From Balaenoptera acutorostrata (lineage: Eukaryota > Chordata > Mammalia > Artiodactyla > Balaenopteridae), in the NCBI RefSeq assembly GCF_949987535.1, contig NC_080067.1, forward strand, positions 57,284,405-57,348,404: 64,000 bases of DNA, read 5' to 3'. Made by a program: the position numbers and the translations under genes. The notes under the pieces are model-generated. The model worked only from the letters and a program-made list of their open reading frames with translations. It searched no databases and was not told where the DNA came from. Shown here in pieces: positions 1-13,009 of the stretch (the stretch's first letter is position 1; every line of letters begins with the position of its first letter).

Positions 1-1628
1 TACAGTGCACAAACATGGCATATCTTTCCATTTATTTAGGTGTTCTTTACTTTCTTTTAGCAAAGCTTTGCAGTTTTATCCTAGATGTTTTACACATCTT
101 TTATTAAATTGATTCCCAGATTATTTAATGTTTATTGATGCTATTAAAATTGAATTTTCTAAATTAAATTAAATCTATTTTCTTTGCTAGCATTAAAAAA
201 ATAGATCTTTGCATATTGACCTTGTAACCTGCAACTTTGCTGAATTCATTTCTTAGTTCTAGTAGATTTTATTTTTGTAGATTCCATATAGTTTTCTATG
301 TACATAATCATATCATCTCCAAGTAATAAGTTTTCTAATCTTTGTGACTTTTATTTTTTTTCTTGCCTAATTATTGACTAGGTACTCCAGTCATTGTTTA
401 CTAGAAGTGATGAAAGTGGATATCCTTGCCTTATTCCCAAACTTAGGAGAAAAATATACAATATTTAATCATTAATTATGATGGTAACTGTAGATTTTTT
501 AAAGAGATGCACTTTACTGACTTGAGAAAGTTTTCTTCCATTCTTAGTTCGTTGAAAGTTTTTTCATGAAGATGTGGAACATTTGGTCAAATACTTCTTA
601 TGTACCTACTGAAATGATCATTTTACCATTATGAAATTTATCTATTTTAGCCTTACTCTTTTTCTTGAAATCTATTTACATTAATATAGTCACTTCAACT
701 TTCTCATGCTTAGTATTAGCATAGTATATTTTCCCACCCTTTCACTTTTAACCTACTTGTGTCTTTGTTTTCAAAGTGTATTTCTTTTAAACATCATATA
801 GAGTTTGGTTTTGAATTTTTTATCTAGCCCGACACTCTGTTTATAGTTAGTTCACTACAATTAATGTAATTATTGGTGAGTTAAATATATCATCTTAATT
901 TTGTTTTCTGTTTCCTGTTTCCTGCCTTATTTTGGGTACATTGTATATTTTTTAGTATTCCTTTTTATCTCATGCATTTATTTTTAGCTATATATAAGTC
1001 TTTGTATTATTTTACATGTTTTCTCTAGACATTACACTAGGTATCACTAAGTTGGCACACTTTGCTATAGCACACATTATAAGTGATATTGTATTGCTTC
1101 ATTTACCTTACATTAATAAAATTTCCTTTACCCTCCTTCTACCCTTTGTACTCTTTTTGTTTTATATTGTTATTTATTCCACAGCCCCATGATACATTGT
1201 TTTAATTTGTGTTTTATGTAGCCCATATTCTTTTAAATAAATTCAGAAATAAATATAAAGATATACCATATGCATTTATATTTATATAAATTTTACATTT
1301 ATATGTATATAAATTTAAAATGCTTTTTATTTTCACAAGCATACTTATTTTCTTTTATGCTCATTTTCCCCTGTGTTTCAGAATTCTATCTGGTATCACA
1401 CTTATACTAGAAAGGGACTGCTGCACTACTGTCAGCTTTTGTCTGGCTGAGAATATGTTTATTTTGCCTTCGATTTTGATGGCTATTTTAGCTGTATATC
1501 TAATTCTGAGTTCACAGTACTGCCCCCCTCCCCCAGCACCTTATAGATGTTATTTCCTCTTCTTCTAGCTGCCATTGTTTGTGCTGAGAAGTCAACTATT
1601 ATTCATATTATTATTATACTCTGCATAA
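1..1628 (-). repeat. Ancient L1 (L1M type), ORF2 to ORF1 part
   Basis: The plus strand reads as the reverse complement of a decayed L1. From left to right it runs through the reverse transcriptase part of ORF2, the endonuclease part (about 640-900) and the inter-ORF/ORF1 part (about 900-1628), which is the expected order for a minus-strand element. Recognition rests on phrases equivalent to those in the younger L1 at 22-28 kb, for example around 380-450 and 740-860. Many substitutions and indels mean no reading frame survives. The element is cut at about 1628 by an LTR-like insertion and resumes at about 2478. The exact subfamily is not assigned. Confidence 0.8.
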
Positions 1629-2477
1629 TGTGTCTGTGATACCGCGATTTGTAATAAGAAATACGTATTTGGTCTTCATCGTCATTCCTGGCACAGAGCT
1701 CCTAAAACTAAAACCCTTGGAATTTCCTAAGTGATAAGAACAAGAGTGATTAAGGTATCTTTTGTTATTCCTAACAAACCTCTTTCAACCACTCCTGAGT
1801 TTATGCTAATGAGGTGACCTTTGGAAAGCCCCTAAGGATGGGGAGATGTTTCCAGGAGGAACCAACCATGTGATTAGAGGGTTGGAACTTTCAGCTCCAC
1901 TCCTGACCTCCAGGGAGAGGAGAGAGGTTTGAGAGTGACTTAATCACCAGCAGCCAATGATTTGATCAATTATGCTTGTGTGATGAAGCTTCCATAAAAA
2001 CCCAAAGGAAAGGGTTTGAAGAATTTCCAGGTTGGTGAACACATGGCAGTGTTGGGAGGGTGATGGGCCCAGAGATTTGGAAGCCCCATACCCTTTCCCC
2101 CATACCTTGCCCTATGCATCTCTTCCATCTGGCTGTTCCTGAGTTATATCCTTTTATAATAAACTGACAATCTAGTAAGTTTTGAGAATGTGAAATTTAT
2201 GACCAGTTGGTCAAAAGCAGAGGTCATTACCTGGATTTGAGATTGATGTCTGAAGTGGAGGTGAGGGTGCAGTATTGCAGGACTGAGGCCTTAACCTGTG
2301 GGATCTGATGATAACCCCAGGTGGACAGTGTCAGAACTGAAGGAAATTGTAGGACATCCAGCTCATGTCACAGAATTGCTTGGTGTGGGAAACCCCTCCC
2401 CCATTTGGTCCCCAGAAGTGTTCTGGAAGTACAGTATGAGATGGGAGGAGAAACGCAGGGGCATTTTTTGTCTTTAT
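1629..2477 (+). mobile_element. LTR-like repeat inserted in L1M, family not assigned
   Basis: This block interrupts the L1M precisely between two parts of its ORF1. It contains a TATA-like box (cataaaaac near 1993) and, about 165 bp downstream, a polyadenylation signal (aataaac near 2158), which is the layout of a retroviral LTR on the plus strand. I recognise the text as a common mammalian interspersed repeat but cannot name the family safely. The part after about 2180 may be internal sequence next to the LTR rather than LTR. No gag, pol or env reading frame is visible. Confidence 0.55.
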
Positions 2478-3860
2478 GGTGTCCTTGTTCTCTAGATGCT
2501 TTAAGACATGTCCTTTGTCTATGGTTTTCAAAGACAAATTTGATTATGATGTGCCTCGAGTTTTATTTTGGTTTTTGGTATGTATCTTGCTTATAATTCA
2601 CCGAGTCCCTTGAATGCATAGTTTGATTTTTTTCATCAGTTTTGAAAAATTAACAGCCATTATCTCTTCGAGTAGTTTGCCCCATTCTTTGTTTCATCGT
2701 TTCTGGGCAGCCTAATTACATACGTATTACACTATTTGATACTATCTGTCATATTTTAGATATTCTGTTCTTTTTATTTCCTATTTTAATTCCTATTTTT
2801 ACTTTGTTTTTTTCTCTTTGTTTCTGTTAGGAAGCTTTTTATTGATCTGCTTTCAATACTGATACTGCCCTCTGCTGTGTCCAGTCTATTAAGTCCATTT
2901 TTTACCATAATTTTGACATATAACGTTTCTAATTAGATCTCTTATGTCTTTGCTGAAACTTACCATTTCTTCATGCTTATTTATCCACCATTTTAACTAT
3001 ATTTTTCAACTTTTTAAAAAATCATGGTCATTTTAAATTCCTGGTTTGATAACTTTTAACATTTGAGCTCTCTCTGGATCTACTTCTATTCACTATTTCC
3101 TCTCTTGTCCATTGGTCTTGTATTTTGCTTTTTTTGTTGTCTTATAACCTTTCATTGTTTGCCACATATTTTGTATAAAAGAAAGAAGGAACTGAAGTAA
3201 ATAATATTTGCTTTTAGATAGGGGCACCTTTTAATTAGGCCACTAGAGCAGGGACTGAGTCTATATGATCTAGTTAAGCTGGGTTTGACTTATTTCAACA
3301 TTAGCTTATTTTTGTTTCCCACTGTCTTCAAACGTTTTAAGGATGGAATCAGGACTTTTCCTTCTGCTGGGCTTGAGATCAGAGCACTGCCAAGACTCCA
3401 GAGATCTGCCTATGCTTCAAAGCTGAGCTGTAAGCTTTTGGAACTGTGGAATATCTCCCCCTCATAGGGAGATTTGTACTCAGTTGAGCCCTTGTACATC
3501 TCAGTGGGGCTGTTTCTTAGCTCTCATTTTTTGACACCACTCCCCACTGCTTTTAGTGTATTACTCCTTACACTTGAGCAAGAACTGGCGGGTAGGTGCA
3601 GATTTGGTCTGTGGGTGGAGTTCTAATTCCAATCTGCAGTGCCAGCTCACAAGTGACTGTTAATACTTCTTTAAATCTGTATCTAATGTCTACTTATGCC
3701 TCTCCCACACTCCACCCCATGTCATTCTTCCTCAGCACCTTTGTTCTTTTCTCTTCTATGAAGAACTTGGCACTTTCTGGACATTAGTTCATTGAAGTTT
3801 CATTGTGTCCTCAACTCTTCAATGAGTTTTAAAAACTATGATTTTTGTAGCTTATCTGGC
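2478..3860 (-). repeat. Ancient L1M, ORF1 and 5'UTR part (continuation)
   Basis: The antisense ORF1 text resumes after the LTR-like insertion (the segment around 2540-2700 matches the ORF1 region of L1M). It continues into the poorly conserved 5'UTR-like region, where similarity fades by about 3860. Together with 1-1628 this is one element split by a younger insertion. The related region at 63,465-64,000 carries the same ORF1/5'UTR phrases. Confidence 0.65.
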
Positions 3861-3942
3861 TTTTTGTTGTTATTGTTAGAGTGGGAGTAATAGTCTCTTT
3901 TAACTTTCTTATCTGTTTAGAAAAGAAACTTCATTTATATTG

Positions 3943-3983
3943 AATTATTATTATTATCATCATTATCATTATTATTATTAATT
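3943..3983. repeat. ATT/ATC-rich trinucleotide microsatellite
   Basis: An imperfect run of tta/tca triplets about 40 bp long. Confidence 0.8.
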
Positions 3984-4575
3984 TGAAATGCCCTCATTAT
4001 GCATGGAATCTCTGGTATAGTTGCAAGTGACACATATAACAGAGGAATCAAACAATTACAACCCCCCCTATTCTCACTAGAAAATGCTTGTAAAAAATTA
4101 GATGTTTTTGTTCTCTTCTGAGTTTAGCAAACTGAATTTTGTAGTACTTAAAACATGAGGGAATTCTGGAGCAGGGCATCTCAATGACTCATGCTCTCCT
4201 TCTGGTTTCTTGAAATTCAAATTTGGAAACATTTAGCAGAAATATTTTGGTGCTCTGAACTGGTGATGGTGTATATAGGACCCTAATTGTCACTGACTCA
4301 TTTCACAAAAGATCTTTTTCCCTGCATTCTATTTCCTAATTCTCTAACTTCCAAGAAATATTTTTGATAATTAAGGAAGACCTGTACTTTCATGTGTTGC
4401 TCTTCTTTTACTTTATAAATTAAGACATCCTCCATATTCATGGCTACAGTTTTTTCAGATGTTGCGTGATGTGATTATGCTATTAAACTTTTTATTTTCA
4501 AACTTCATATATTTACTTATTTTAGTCTGTCCTTATACATCAGTGCCTTTATCTATTTAATTACTTTCATTTTTT
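3984..4575. other. No recognisable feature
   Basis: AT-rich sequence without a repeat family, RNA gene or long reading frame that I can recognise. Confidence 0.5.
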
Positions 4576-4866
4576 AAAAAATTTATTTATTTATTTATTT
4601 ATTTTCGGCTGTGTTGGGTCTTCGTTTCTGTGTGAGGGCTTTCTCTAGTTGTGGCAAGCGGTGGCCACTCTTCATCGCGGTGCGTGGGCCTCCCACTGTC
4701 GCGGCCTCTCTTGTTGCGGAGCACAAGCTCCAGGCGCAGGCTCAGTAGTTGTGGCTCACGGGCCTAGTTGCTCCGCGGCATGTGGGATCTTTCCAGACCA
4801 GGGCTCGAACCCATGTCCCCTGCATTGGCAGGCAGATTCTCAACCACTGCGCCACCAGGGAAGCCC
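4576..4866 (-). mobile_element. CHR-type tRNA-Glu-derived SINE
   Basis: Read on the minus strand, the element starts at 4866 with a tRNA-like head: A box tggcgcagtgg, then a B box on the ggttcgagccc theme. A body follows, and it ends in an (AAAT)n tail at about 4578-4602. Transcription would be by RNA polymerase III from the internal A/B boxes, and mobilisation by L1 enzymes. The target-site duplication is short and imperfect (ctttcatttt at 4564 against cttcattctt at 4866), so this looks like an older copy than those in the L1s. The tRNA-like head is not a functional tRNA gene. Confidence 0.93.
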
Positions 4867-4942
4867 TTCATTCTTACTTGAATACAATCCAGGGTGTTTA
4901 TATAAAATTTCTGGTACACTTATCCAAACATAGTCATGCACA

Positions 4943-5016
4943 CGTGTATGTGTGTGTGTGTATATATATATTACATGTATGTGTATATATTACATGTATG
5001 TGTATTCATATATAAC
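4943..5016. repeat. TG/TA compound microsatellite
   Basis: Alternating tg and ta runs include a roughly 19-bp unit (tacatgtatgtgtatatat) that occurs twice in tandem. Confidence 0.85.
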
Positions 5017-7544
5017 AAATATTAATAAACATGCACACATTTTAACAGAATTTCTGTATCAGCATAAAGCTTTTCATATTACACTAGTACCATCTAGACT
5101 CTGAAATAGAATAGACAGTTTTGTAACTTGTTTCTCCCAATCACTATCCATATATTCTTAAATATATGGATATTGATAGCCCATTTTTCCTTCTGTTGTG
5201 AGAATTGTCATATTTAAAACTTCAGTAGCTCATCCTGGCAATTTGATCATGCACCTTGCCCTGATTGATTTCTGCCTGGACAAGGATTAAGTAGCAATTT
5301 GACACACATTTGTTTTCCTTTGGTGAATATAAATCTCCCATTCTTGGAATGGAGAATGGGTACCTTTTTAAATTTATTTTTTAAACATTGGTTTGCAAAA
5401 TCTTCAGAGTAATTCCCATTCCTAAAATCTCTTTTATTGGTTTTGTATTGATGAGTTTTCTTGGTTTAGTGGAAAGTAAAATTGCTTAGAAGCAGTGATG
5501 AACAGCTTTCCTTCCTTTTTTTATATTATAAGTTAATTTTAGTCTGGTTGTCCAGAGTTGGATGGGACCCAGTGGACACTCTACTCCACAGATGATTTAT
5601 TTTCCGGGCTAGGGAAGTACAGATGGGGTTTGAAATATTGCATACCATTGTCAAACAAATTGGACAAAAGTAAATCATATATAGAGTTCCTGATTAGGTT
5701 AACTTGAAACAACATTGAGGGACCTTTCCAAGTTTTTAGAATCGCTGGCTTCTTCAACAAATGCTCCTCTAACGTTGAAAATAACCTATGACCCCTAAAC
5801 TTGACCTGGACAAAAAGGTCTCCTTCCTTGGGTCAGCAAGTTAGATATTCCTTTATAGCACAAACATACACAAAAATATAAAATACAGACAAAAAACAAC
5901 CTTTGAAAAAAGGATACCTCTGTCACTTGAGATCTGGCACTCAGCACTGGTATAACATGGCCTATAGTCCTAAGCATCTATTCTTGTGGCCAACTCCATT
6001 CAGGCATGAGGGAAAAGCCTCTGCATGTCTTTAGTCTTTTTTCCTAGAAATCACAGGAGATAGCCTACAAATATGGTGAAGGTTTGAGGATTATGCCTTC
6101 ATGAACATTGAAAATTGACACTGTTTTATAGTACAGGAAGGATTTGAGAGGCAGAAGTGCTTCATTGGCAGAAAAGACATGTTAATTAACTTGTCAAATG
6201 CTTCCTTCCAGATAGCATGACTGCAATAGATTTTGCAGTATAATGAAGTATTGTTTCTCAGTAGTGATGGGAGTCCTTTATTTTGCTTATTTTCCTGTTC
6301 TAATTCATGGTTCAGGATGTACTAATGAAATAGCATGAAATTTACAACAGTTGCATATGATGACTGAGAAATTTTTACAAAAAAAATCATTGGTATTTAC
6401 TCACCTTGTGTGTATGTAGATCTAGAGATAATTTAGGTGAAGTGTGACACTAGTTTCTAACATTAACAACAAGATGGACATTTATTGCAAGAATTGAGAA
6501 TAGTGGTCTTATCAAAAAGTAATGGCTTAATTAAATATTTCAAAAATTAAACACAAATATCAGATTTTAAGTAATGGATTTAAATTTTAATGTTATTAAT
6601 TTTATGGTTTTAATAGTTGACAGAATATTTTATAAGAAAATAAGACAAAATAATTTTAATTTAAAAATTTGATAGCATTTAATGAAGTATATTCAAATTT
6701 AATAAACTTTTGAAAATAATGACATTACTTTTATTTATTTAAACCATTTCTATCAATACAGCACAAGTTATACTAAATCATGATCAGAATGATAAAAATC
6801 AGTGTTTCTGTTGAAATCAAGAAAAATAAAATTTATATAATAAGTTATGAATTACATATATCTGTATTTTATTACACGTCCAAATATTACCAGCTGACCA
6901 AGGAACACCCAGACATTTGCAGTAATAATAATCTTTTGATATTTTTTAAACTTTCAGTTATGTAAGAACCATAGCTGTATGCATATTTTTCAAGTTTTTT
7001 ATTATGTAAAGGTATATTTGTCAAGGTAGAAGAATAAAAATAATATATCTAGTAATTTATTTGCTTGACATATAGTTTTAAATTTATTATTTAGTGGTTA
7101 AATAGTATGAAATTTTAAATATTTAATTATGGTATATGGATCTCATTTGGCCTTTGATTCTGCATTTGTTAAGAGTAGAACTGCACTTAATTAAAAAAAT
7201 ATATAAACCAGTTATTATATATTAAAAGTTATCATTGATTTCCTTAGGTATGATAATAGCATTATACAATTAAATGTCTATGTTTTGTAGATACTCTTAC
7301 GGAATTATTTAAAAGTTGAAGTGATAAAACGTCAGAAATTTGCTTTTAAGTATGGCCCCAAAAATCATTGTAAGTTTCCTTGGTTTTTATTATCTTAATG
7401 GAACTCTATTTGAAAAGAAAACGAGTAGGCAGATGTTCCATTTGTAAGTTAGAGTTTAGTGAAAAAATGTCTATTATTCCATTTGATCAAGAACTTTATT
7501 TTCATTTACCTCAAAGTATATTTTGAAAGTCTTAAAAAAGTCCT
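5017..7544. other. 2.5 kb without a recognised gene or repeat
   Basis: AT-rich unique sequence. The only structured site is a perfect 11-bp inverted repeat with a 6-nt spacer at 5145-5172 (tatccatatat and its complement). Short reading frames here have no recognisable similarity. Confidence 0.5.
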
Positions 7545-7812
7545 GGTGGCATTAGAGTTCAGGGGTTAAAACTATGTGTTTTAAAATGAGTCCGACCTGG
7601 GTTTCAAGTCTACATTTTTAGTAGCTTTTTGACTTGTGGGTATGTTGTTTATCTATCCTAAATCTCCATTTTCTCATTTGAGAAATGACAGTAATACTAT
7701 TTATACTATTGTCATAGCATCATAGTGAGAATTAAAATAATATATTTTGCTTAACACAGTTCTTGATACAGAACAAGCACTCAAGATGATAGGTACTTAG
7801 TCGCATTAGTCA
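7545..7812 (+). repeat. MIR SINE
   Basis: A nearly full-length ancient MIR. It has a tRNA-like start, a conserved core resembling cctgggttcaagtc, then the phrase for severity-of-use text common to MIR (ctccattttctcatttgagaaatgacagtaat), and ends with the body and the acaagcactcaa 3' segment. It is strongly diverged, as expected for a family older than placental mammals. Confidence 0.85.
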
Positions 7813-8089
7813 TCATGAGTTTGGGGTTATAAAAAGACTAGATATGAAAGTGGTTGTTCTCCTTTGTTTATGGAAGTAGATTATTGGCAATGTTTATAGA
7901 GCATTTATGTTTTTCTGGGCATTCAGTTAATTGGACCTTTAGCTAAAAGTGTATCTTTTCTTTCCATCTAGCATAAGTTTCTGAAAGGGAAGTGAGCATT
8001 TCTGGTTTGGACATGGTGAAGCTCAGAAATTCTGAGGTTGTCAAATTGGATGTTTGTACTTGAGCAGACATCATTGCCTGGTTGAAGTG

Positions 8090-8172
8090 GGATGGTTGGT
8101 AGTGGGAGAAGAGGGCTGAGGATGGATGGGAAGAGAAAGAAAAGAGGAAGAGAGAAGAACAAGAGAAGGATT
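8090..8172. repeat. Purine-rich (G/A) tract
   Basis: The plus strand is almost entirely purine for about 80 bp (gga and gaa motifs). It is low-complexity and could form a triplex, with no other function visible. The rest of 7813-8496 holds only AT-rich sequence and a short ta/ca run near 8318-8365. Confidence 0.6.
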
Positions 8173-8494
8173 TAAAGAACTAAAGAAAGAAATATTGGTG
8201 CCGGTTACTTAAAAATGGCAGACAATAGGAGAAAATGTTCTAATTTTCAGAGTAATAGAAGTCTTCAAACTACATAATGTGAGTCATTTTTAGTATTAGA
8301 GATGGGTATATATACAATAGAAATATATATATAGTACATATTTTGTGTATATTCACACGTGTATATATGAAAGATGAAAGAGAGAATTAGAAAACAGGTA
8401 TAAAAATTAACAGCCATGCCTTTGCTGCCTATCATCTGAAATCAAAGAGGCTGGGAGTTTCCCTTAGGGTACCACTTAGAGCCAGATATTGTAG

Positions 8495-8496
<2 letters not shown>

Positions 8497-8542
<46 letters not shown>

Positions 8543-8572
8543 TAATATATATGTAATATACACATATATATT
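8497..8572. repeat. (TA)n microsatellite
   Basis: An almost pure ta run of about 40 bp followed by interrupted ta/ata repeats. It is self-complementary and likely polymorphic. Confidence 0.92.
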
Positions 8573-8799
8573 CATATTTAAGGAGCCAATTAATTGACAT
8601 GCTAATTGATAAGTCAGTAGCTCATATGATTTTTCTATGGTATGACATAATATTAATGAACAAAAAAGTGCTCCAAATACTCTTAGAAAAATTACACTGT
8701 GTTAAGCTGCTCATTTTGGACATCTCCTGGGTGAGAGTCATAGACTTCCTGCATATATACTCCTCAGCTAATGTTAGGGGCTCCAGAGCTCTGGGATGA

Positions 8800-8965
8800 C
8801 TAGAATAAAATTCAAATAGCTTCAGGATAGTTTAAAATTTTAGTATTATGTGAGCTGTATCCTCTTGACCTTTCTGACCTAAAATCTTAGAGTTATTTTT
8901 CAGCACCGTTCTCTCAACCTCATGTTCCAATACGTATAAAACCCTTGTATTACACCCATTTCTCC
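8800..8965 (+). repeat. Possible L2 fragment
   Basis: The order of phrases (aataaaattcaaatagcttcagg, then a cysteine/leucine-codon-like ctgacctaaaatc region) resembles the L2 LINE 3' part, which is better preserved at 18,435 and 57,410. Divergence is high. Confidence 0.4.
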
Positions 8966-10369
8966 TCTGCAGTTACTCAAGAAAACAGTAACTTATTTAT
9001 TCTCATGCTGACAGTCTTTTCCAGTTCCAGATTCCATATAACATAGGAGAAGCAGGAAATGCTACCAAGGCATAAATGCCCATGAGAAAGAGTGAATTCT
9101 GTTGCAAGGTTCTGTTGTATATTCTTTGAGGATGAGGGTTCCAGAGACAGTGTTGAAATCTTGTTTAAAGCTAACCTTCTACAGCAGGTTTACAAATTAA
9201 CAAATAGAAGAGTATGAGTCTTAAGTATATCATCAGTAGCTCTTCCCTAGGGAAACAGGAGCTGCAAAGAGGCAATTCCCATACTATGTATAGGGAGAAA
9301 TATATCAGGGGAGCTAAAGAATTACTCCTGAGACCCATTACATTGGAGCATGGTGGCATCTGTCCTAGTGATCTATAGCTTATGTGCTATGCATGTATTT
9401 TTGCTTTGGATGATCATTAGCTATGTGTACTGCAAGTGCAAGTGTATCTCCATGCTAGAGGAAAAGGGGAAAGGAAACCTTTGGTGAATGCTCTTTTATT
9501 GAAAGGGTGAATTGTTCTTAGGCAGGTTGGAAGAAGTAAGCCAGGTAGGCATGGGAACAGAGGAAATCAATGATAGGACGTTTGTGATTAGAAGTTTGTG
9601 ACTCAAAGTAAACAGTGGAAAAGAAAACCGTAGCAACAATAAAATGCACAAACAGAAAACCTATCCACCATGGAAATTTTAGCCCAGTTAAGAGGATTTC
9701 CTTGTTGGAGTGTGTGGAGACTGTTTGAAGAAACACAGGATATCAAACAGTGGGGACTGTTTGATAAACAGGAGAATCACGGGCTCCACCAAATGGGAAG
9801 AATCTTGCTAATAAGCCAGGAGGAAAAGACTGAGCATGACAAACCTCCTGTGAGGGGTTAAGAGGCAGCTGCAGGTGGGCTTGCCATGGCTGTGAAGAAA
9901 GCTTTTCATTCAGTGCCCAGCACGGGGAAAACCAGAATAAATGGGACGCTGTTGCTCCTTTCATTGCATCAGTTCTCATAAATGCCCCCGCTCCAAGCAG
10001 GCACATAAATACTCGAATCAGATACCACCTGAATTCTAGCTCAGAGAATTTCTCCAGTTTCACCTTTCCTTCGTACACTTTAAATTTTTTCATTCATCAG
10101 ATCATGCTTCATCAATTCTTGATTCATCAATTCCTGACCTACTTAGATTAAGATATTGGTCTCCACCATTTAACTTTATCATGTTTGGATTAGGTCACCC
10201 TGCTTCAGACAGTAGACTGTGTACCCATGTAAGGAGTTACTTCTGGTAATTGCTCCTTGGTTCTCTAGCTGCCAGCATGGGCACAAGGTCCTGAAATTCT
10301 GGGCAGAGCCCTGTTCCCTGGGACACTGCAGTCTTGATCCATGGTTCCATTCAGCTTGCTGACATCTGA
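8966..10369. other. No recognisable feature
   Basis: Unique sequence. A 116-codon open frame on minus (9743-10093) lies here, but it has no recognisable domain and no coding context, so I do not call it a gene. Confidence 0.45.
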
Positions 10370-10480
10370 CTTCAAGGTGATAGAAGTAAAAACAAAAACC
10401 ATAAGGAAGTGCTATTACAGAGGTACAAACTAAGTGCTGTGGGAGCTAGTGGGTGGAGCAGACAACTAGGTTTATTTTTA
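10370..10480 (-). repeat. Possible L2 fragment
   Basis: The text around aagtgctattacagagg and aagtgctgtgggagc matches a phrase commonly seen upstream in reverse-oriented L2 copies. It is short and diverged. From 10,480 to 10,755 nothing further is recognised. Confidence 0.35.
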
Positions 10481-10754
10481 TTAAGGCCTCTGAAAAATAT
10501 CTCACTATATCCAGTGGGAAAGATGGGGAAAAAGTAGGTGAGTAGTTAAGTACTTTTTCATCTAGTTGGACAGCTATCCCCAAAGTAACTAATAATGTTG
10601 ATCAACTAAGTAAATGTTGGAATGAAATCCTGAAGCACAGCACTTAATACCAAGCAGAGGAAAACAAAAACAAGTGGTGACAAGGACTAATACCTAGGAA
10701 GACAACAGCAGTGGCAGCTACCACTTATCTGATAGTTGAACTGTACTGGAGCTT

Positions 10755-11010
10755 TGCAAGTATCACAGTTAATCCTCTCAAGACTCTTATGAGCTGAGCT
10801 CGGTCCTTATTTTATAGAGTGGGGAAGGGGAGGTAACTTGCCCAGGTTTGCACAGCTAGTACAAAAGAGCCAAGATTTTATCCCAGGTTGGTTCACATAG
10901 AAGGCCCCTTTATTTCTGTTAACTCATTTCATTCTCACAGCACAGTGAGCTAGATTTTGTCAGCATCTCCCTTTAACAAACAAGGGAATAGAGGTAACTC
11001 TAGCTCCAAA
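10755..11010 (-). repeat. MIR SINE fragments (one or two)
   Basis: The reverse complement of the MIR body is clear at 10,765-10,915 (taatcctctcaagactctt, then acttgcccaggtttgcacag). A second, weaker copy of the same phrase occurs at 10,925-11,010. This may be two adjacent fragments. Confidence 0.75.
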
Positions 11011-11134
11011 CTTTGGCTCACCACTAGAATATAATGTTAGTTGTAATAATAACATAAACACTTGGTCTAATCTAATAGTAAAAGCTTGGTTAGAGTAGAA
11101 ATTAAGGCTTGAAAAAACACATATGATTTATTAT

Positions 11135-11350
11135 TTTGTGGATCAGAAAAGAGAAGACCTGGGTTATAGTTCTATTTTATCATTTATTAGCTATGTGCCC
11201 TTGGGCCAGTGTGTTAAACTCTGTACCTCAGTTTCATTATCTATAAAGTGTGGAAAATAATACCAGCCTCCATACCCCATAAAGCTTTAGAAAGGAGAAA
11301 ATGTGACAACGTATATGAAACTGATTTGAAAGTATGAGTGTTATGCAAAT
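11135..11350 (+). repeat. MIR SINE
   Basis: Well-preserved MIR core: agacctgggttatagttct, then agctatgtgcccttgggcc, then cctcagtttcattatctat, in the canonical order and spacing. Confidence 0.87.
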
Positions 11351-12454
11351 CTATGCTTTTGCTGTTTTTTGAAAAGGCAACTGGTAAAAAAAAAATAATC
11401 ATCTGAAAATGGTGCAATAAAAAGTGTTATTTTATGCTTACATGAATTAAAATAATTCAGACACATGATTTTAAAGATCAGGGAGCTAGAAGTTTGCCTT
11501 TGCAATGAAAATGAAAATTAAACACACTTAAAAGCCAAGCCTAATAAGGTAACGTATGGGTCTGAAGTACAGCTGTCCCCTTAATATTCTTAGGACTTTT
11601 TACTCCTTCAATTAAAGACAAGAAAAAATGAGTCTTATAGACAAGACAACCTGTGGGTAGTAGAAGCACAAAAGAACCCCTCACTAGACACTAGTATATG
11701 TTTTAGGATATATTCTTTTGACTCTTTGATGTGAGTGTAAATCTATTTATTTACAGAATTGCAAACCCACTTACCAACATTATTATCCAGGCATAGTATT
11801 TCTAAAAGAAAAATAATTATAATCAATAAAGTTTCCGTCTTCCACAGGATCAAAGAAAATACAATAAAAGAGAAGTTAATTGAAAACTAATTTAGTTCCA
11901 GTAGCAGATTAAAAAAATTATAATTTGAAATAAAATTTGAATTCCAATTGTATGGTTTCTTTTCCTTTTAAAATATGGGGTCTTTCTCCCAGGTTTAAAT
12001 AATTATATTCCAAAGTTGTTGGGGAAAAAAACCATCAACTATTCTTTTCTCATTTGCTTTCATCTTGGTCCCCACCACAGAGAATGACCATGGCTTTATT
12101 TACTTGAGATCATCTTTTGAATGTTTTTGTCTTTAGAGTTTTTAAAATTTATGTCCTTCACTCCTATAACATAAAGGAATTTCCAGCATTGGATAGCAGA
12201 GAGAAGGTCTGTTGTATTCATAGCTAATACTAAGGGATGAGAAATATATGTAAAATGGATTACGTGTCATCTTTTGAAGCTGTGACCCCTATGGGTCAAT
12301 CTCAGAGTAATCTCTCTTGCAGAAATGTATAGTCTAAATAAGAATTTTATTGTTTCTTCATTTCTCTAGAAGAATATAAGGAGCCATGTTTCACAGAAAA
12401 GCTTATAAAAATTCTAGGTTGTCTCCTATTCTCTAAAACCCCATATCTCTTAGG
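11351..12454. other. No recognisable feature
   Basis: AT-rich unique DNA with no repeat or gene that I can support. Confidence 0.5.
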
Positions 12455-12545
12455 TATTTACCTCATAGGACTATTACAAGGAATAAGTAAGATTTATTGA
12501 ACTGACTGATTGTAAGCACCTAATAAACATTAGCTATTTTCAGTA
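12455..12545 (+). repeat. MIR 3' fragment
   Basis: The text ttacctcataggactattacaaggaataag followed by a taagcacctaataaacattagct ending corresponds to the MIR 3' half. Confidence 0.55.
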
Positions 12546-13009
12546 GCATCTGAGAGGACCCTTCTCCTCATTCATGACTTTCTGTCCCTTCCATTTCTCT
12601 CCATCTCCCAACCCCAAACACAGACTCCTCTCTGAACTCCTCTGGAACCCGTTTGTCCTCATCTTCCACCTTCACTATCACAGCCCACGGTTCCTCTTTT
12701 ACTACCGCTGTATTTCTCTCCACAGCCTACCAGCAAAGTTATAACCTTCTATGTTTTGACCTTTTTTTCCAATTCTGCAATGCTGAAATAAAAAAAAACC
12801 AAAAAAACAACAAACTAATGTGGCAACAGCAGAAACTTCCTTAGAGGGATGAAGAGGACCAAGAACTGAGCAGGCAAAGCCAGGACCCTCTGGCAGACCA
12901 AGGGAGAGAAAAGACTGAGAACACTCACACTTCACAGATACACAGGATCAGGAAGTTGAAGCTATTTTTTCCTGGTCTCAGGGATAGGACTGGACACTGA
13001 CATTTGTGG
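12546..13009. other. Unassigned, C/T-rich segment
   Basis: A pyrimidine-rich segment (12,560-12,780) with small overlapping open frames on both strands and an A-rich run near 12,788. No domain or family is recognised. Confidence 0.4.

Noticed and set aside
4649..5015. Open frames across the first CHR SINE and adjacent microsatellite
   Set aside because: Derived from SINE and TG/TA repeat sequence; not genes.
8497..8572. TA repeat considered as an origin or regulatory site
   Set aside because: A simple microsatellite with no other supporting motif.
9743..10093. 116-codon open frame on minus
   Set aside because: No recognisable domain, no splice or promoter context, and its length is within chance expectation for a window of this size.
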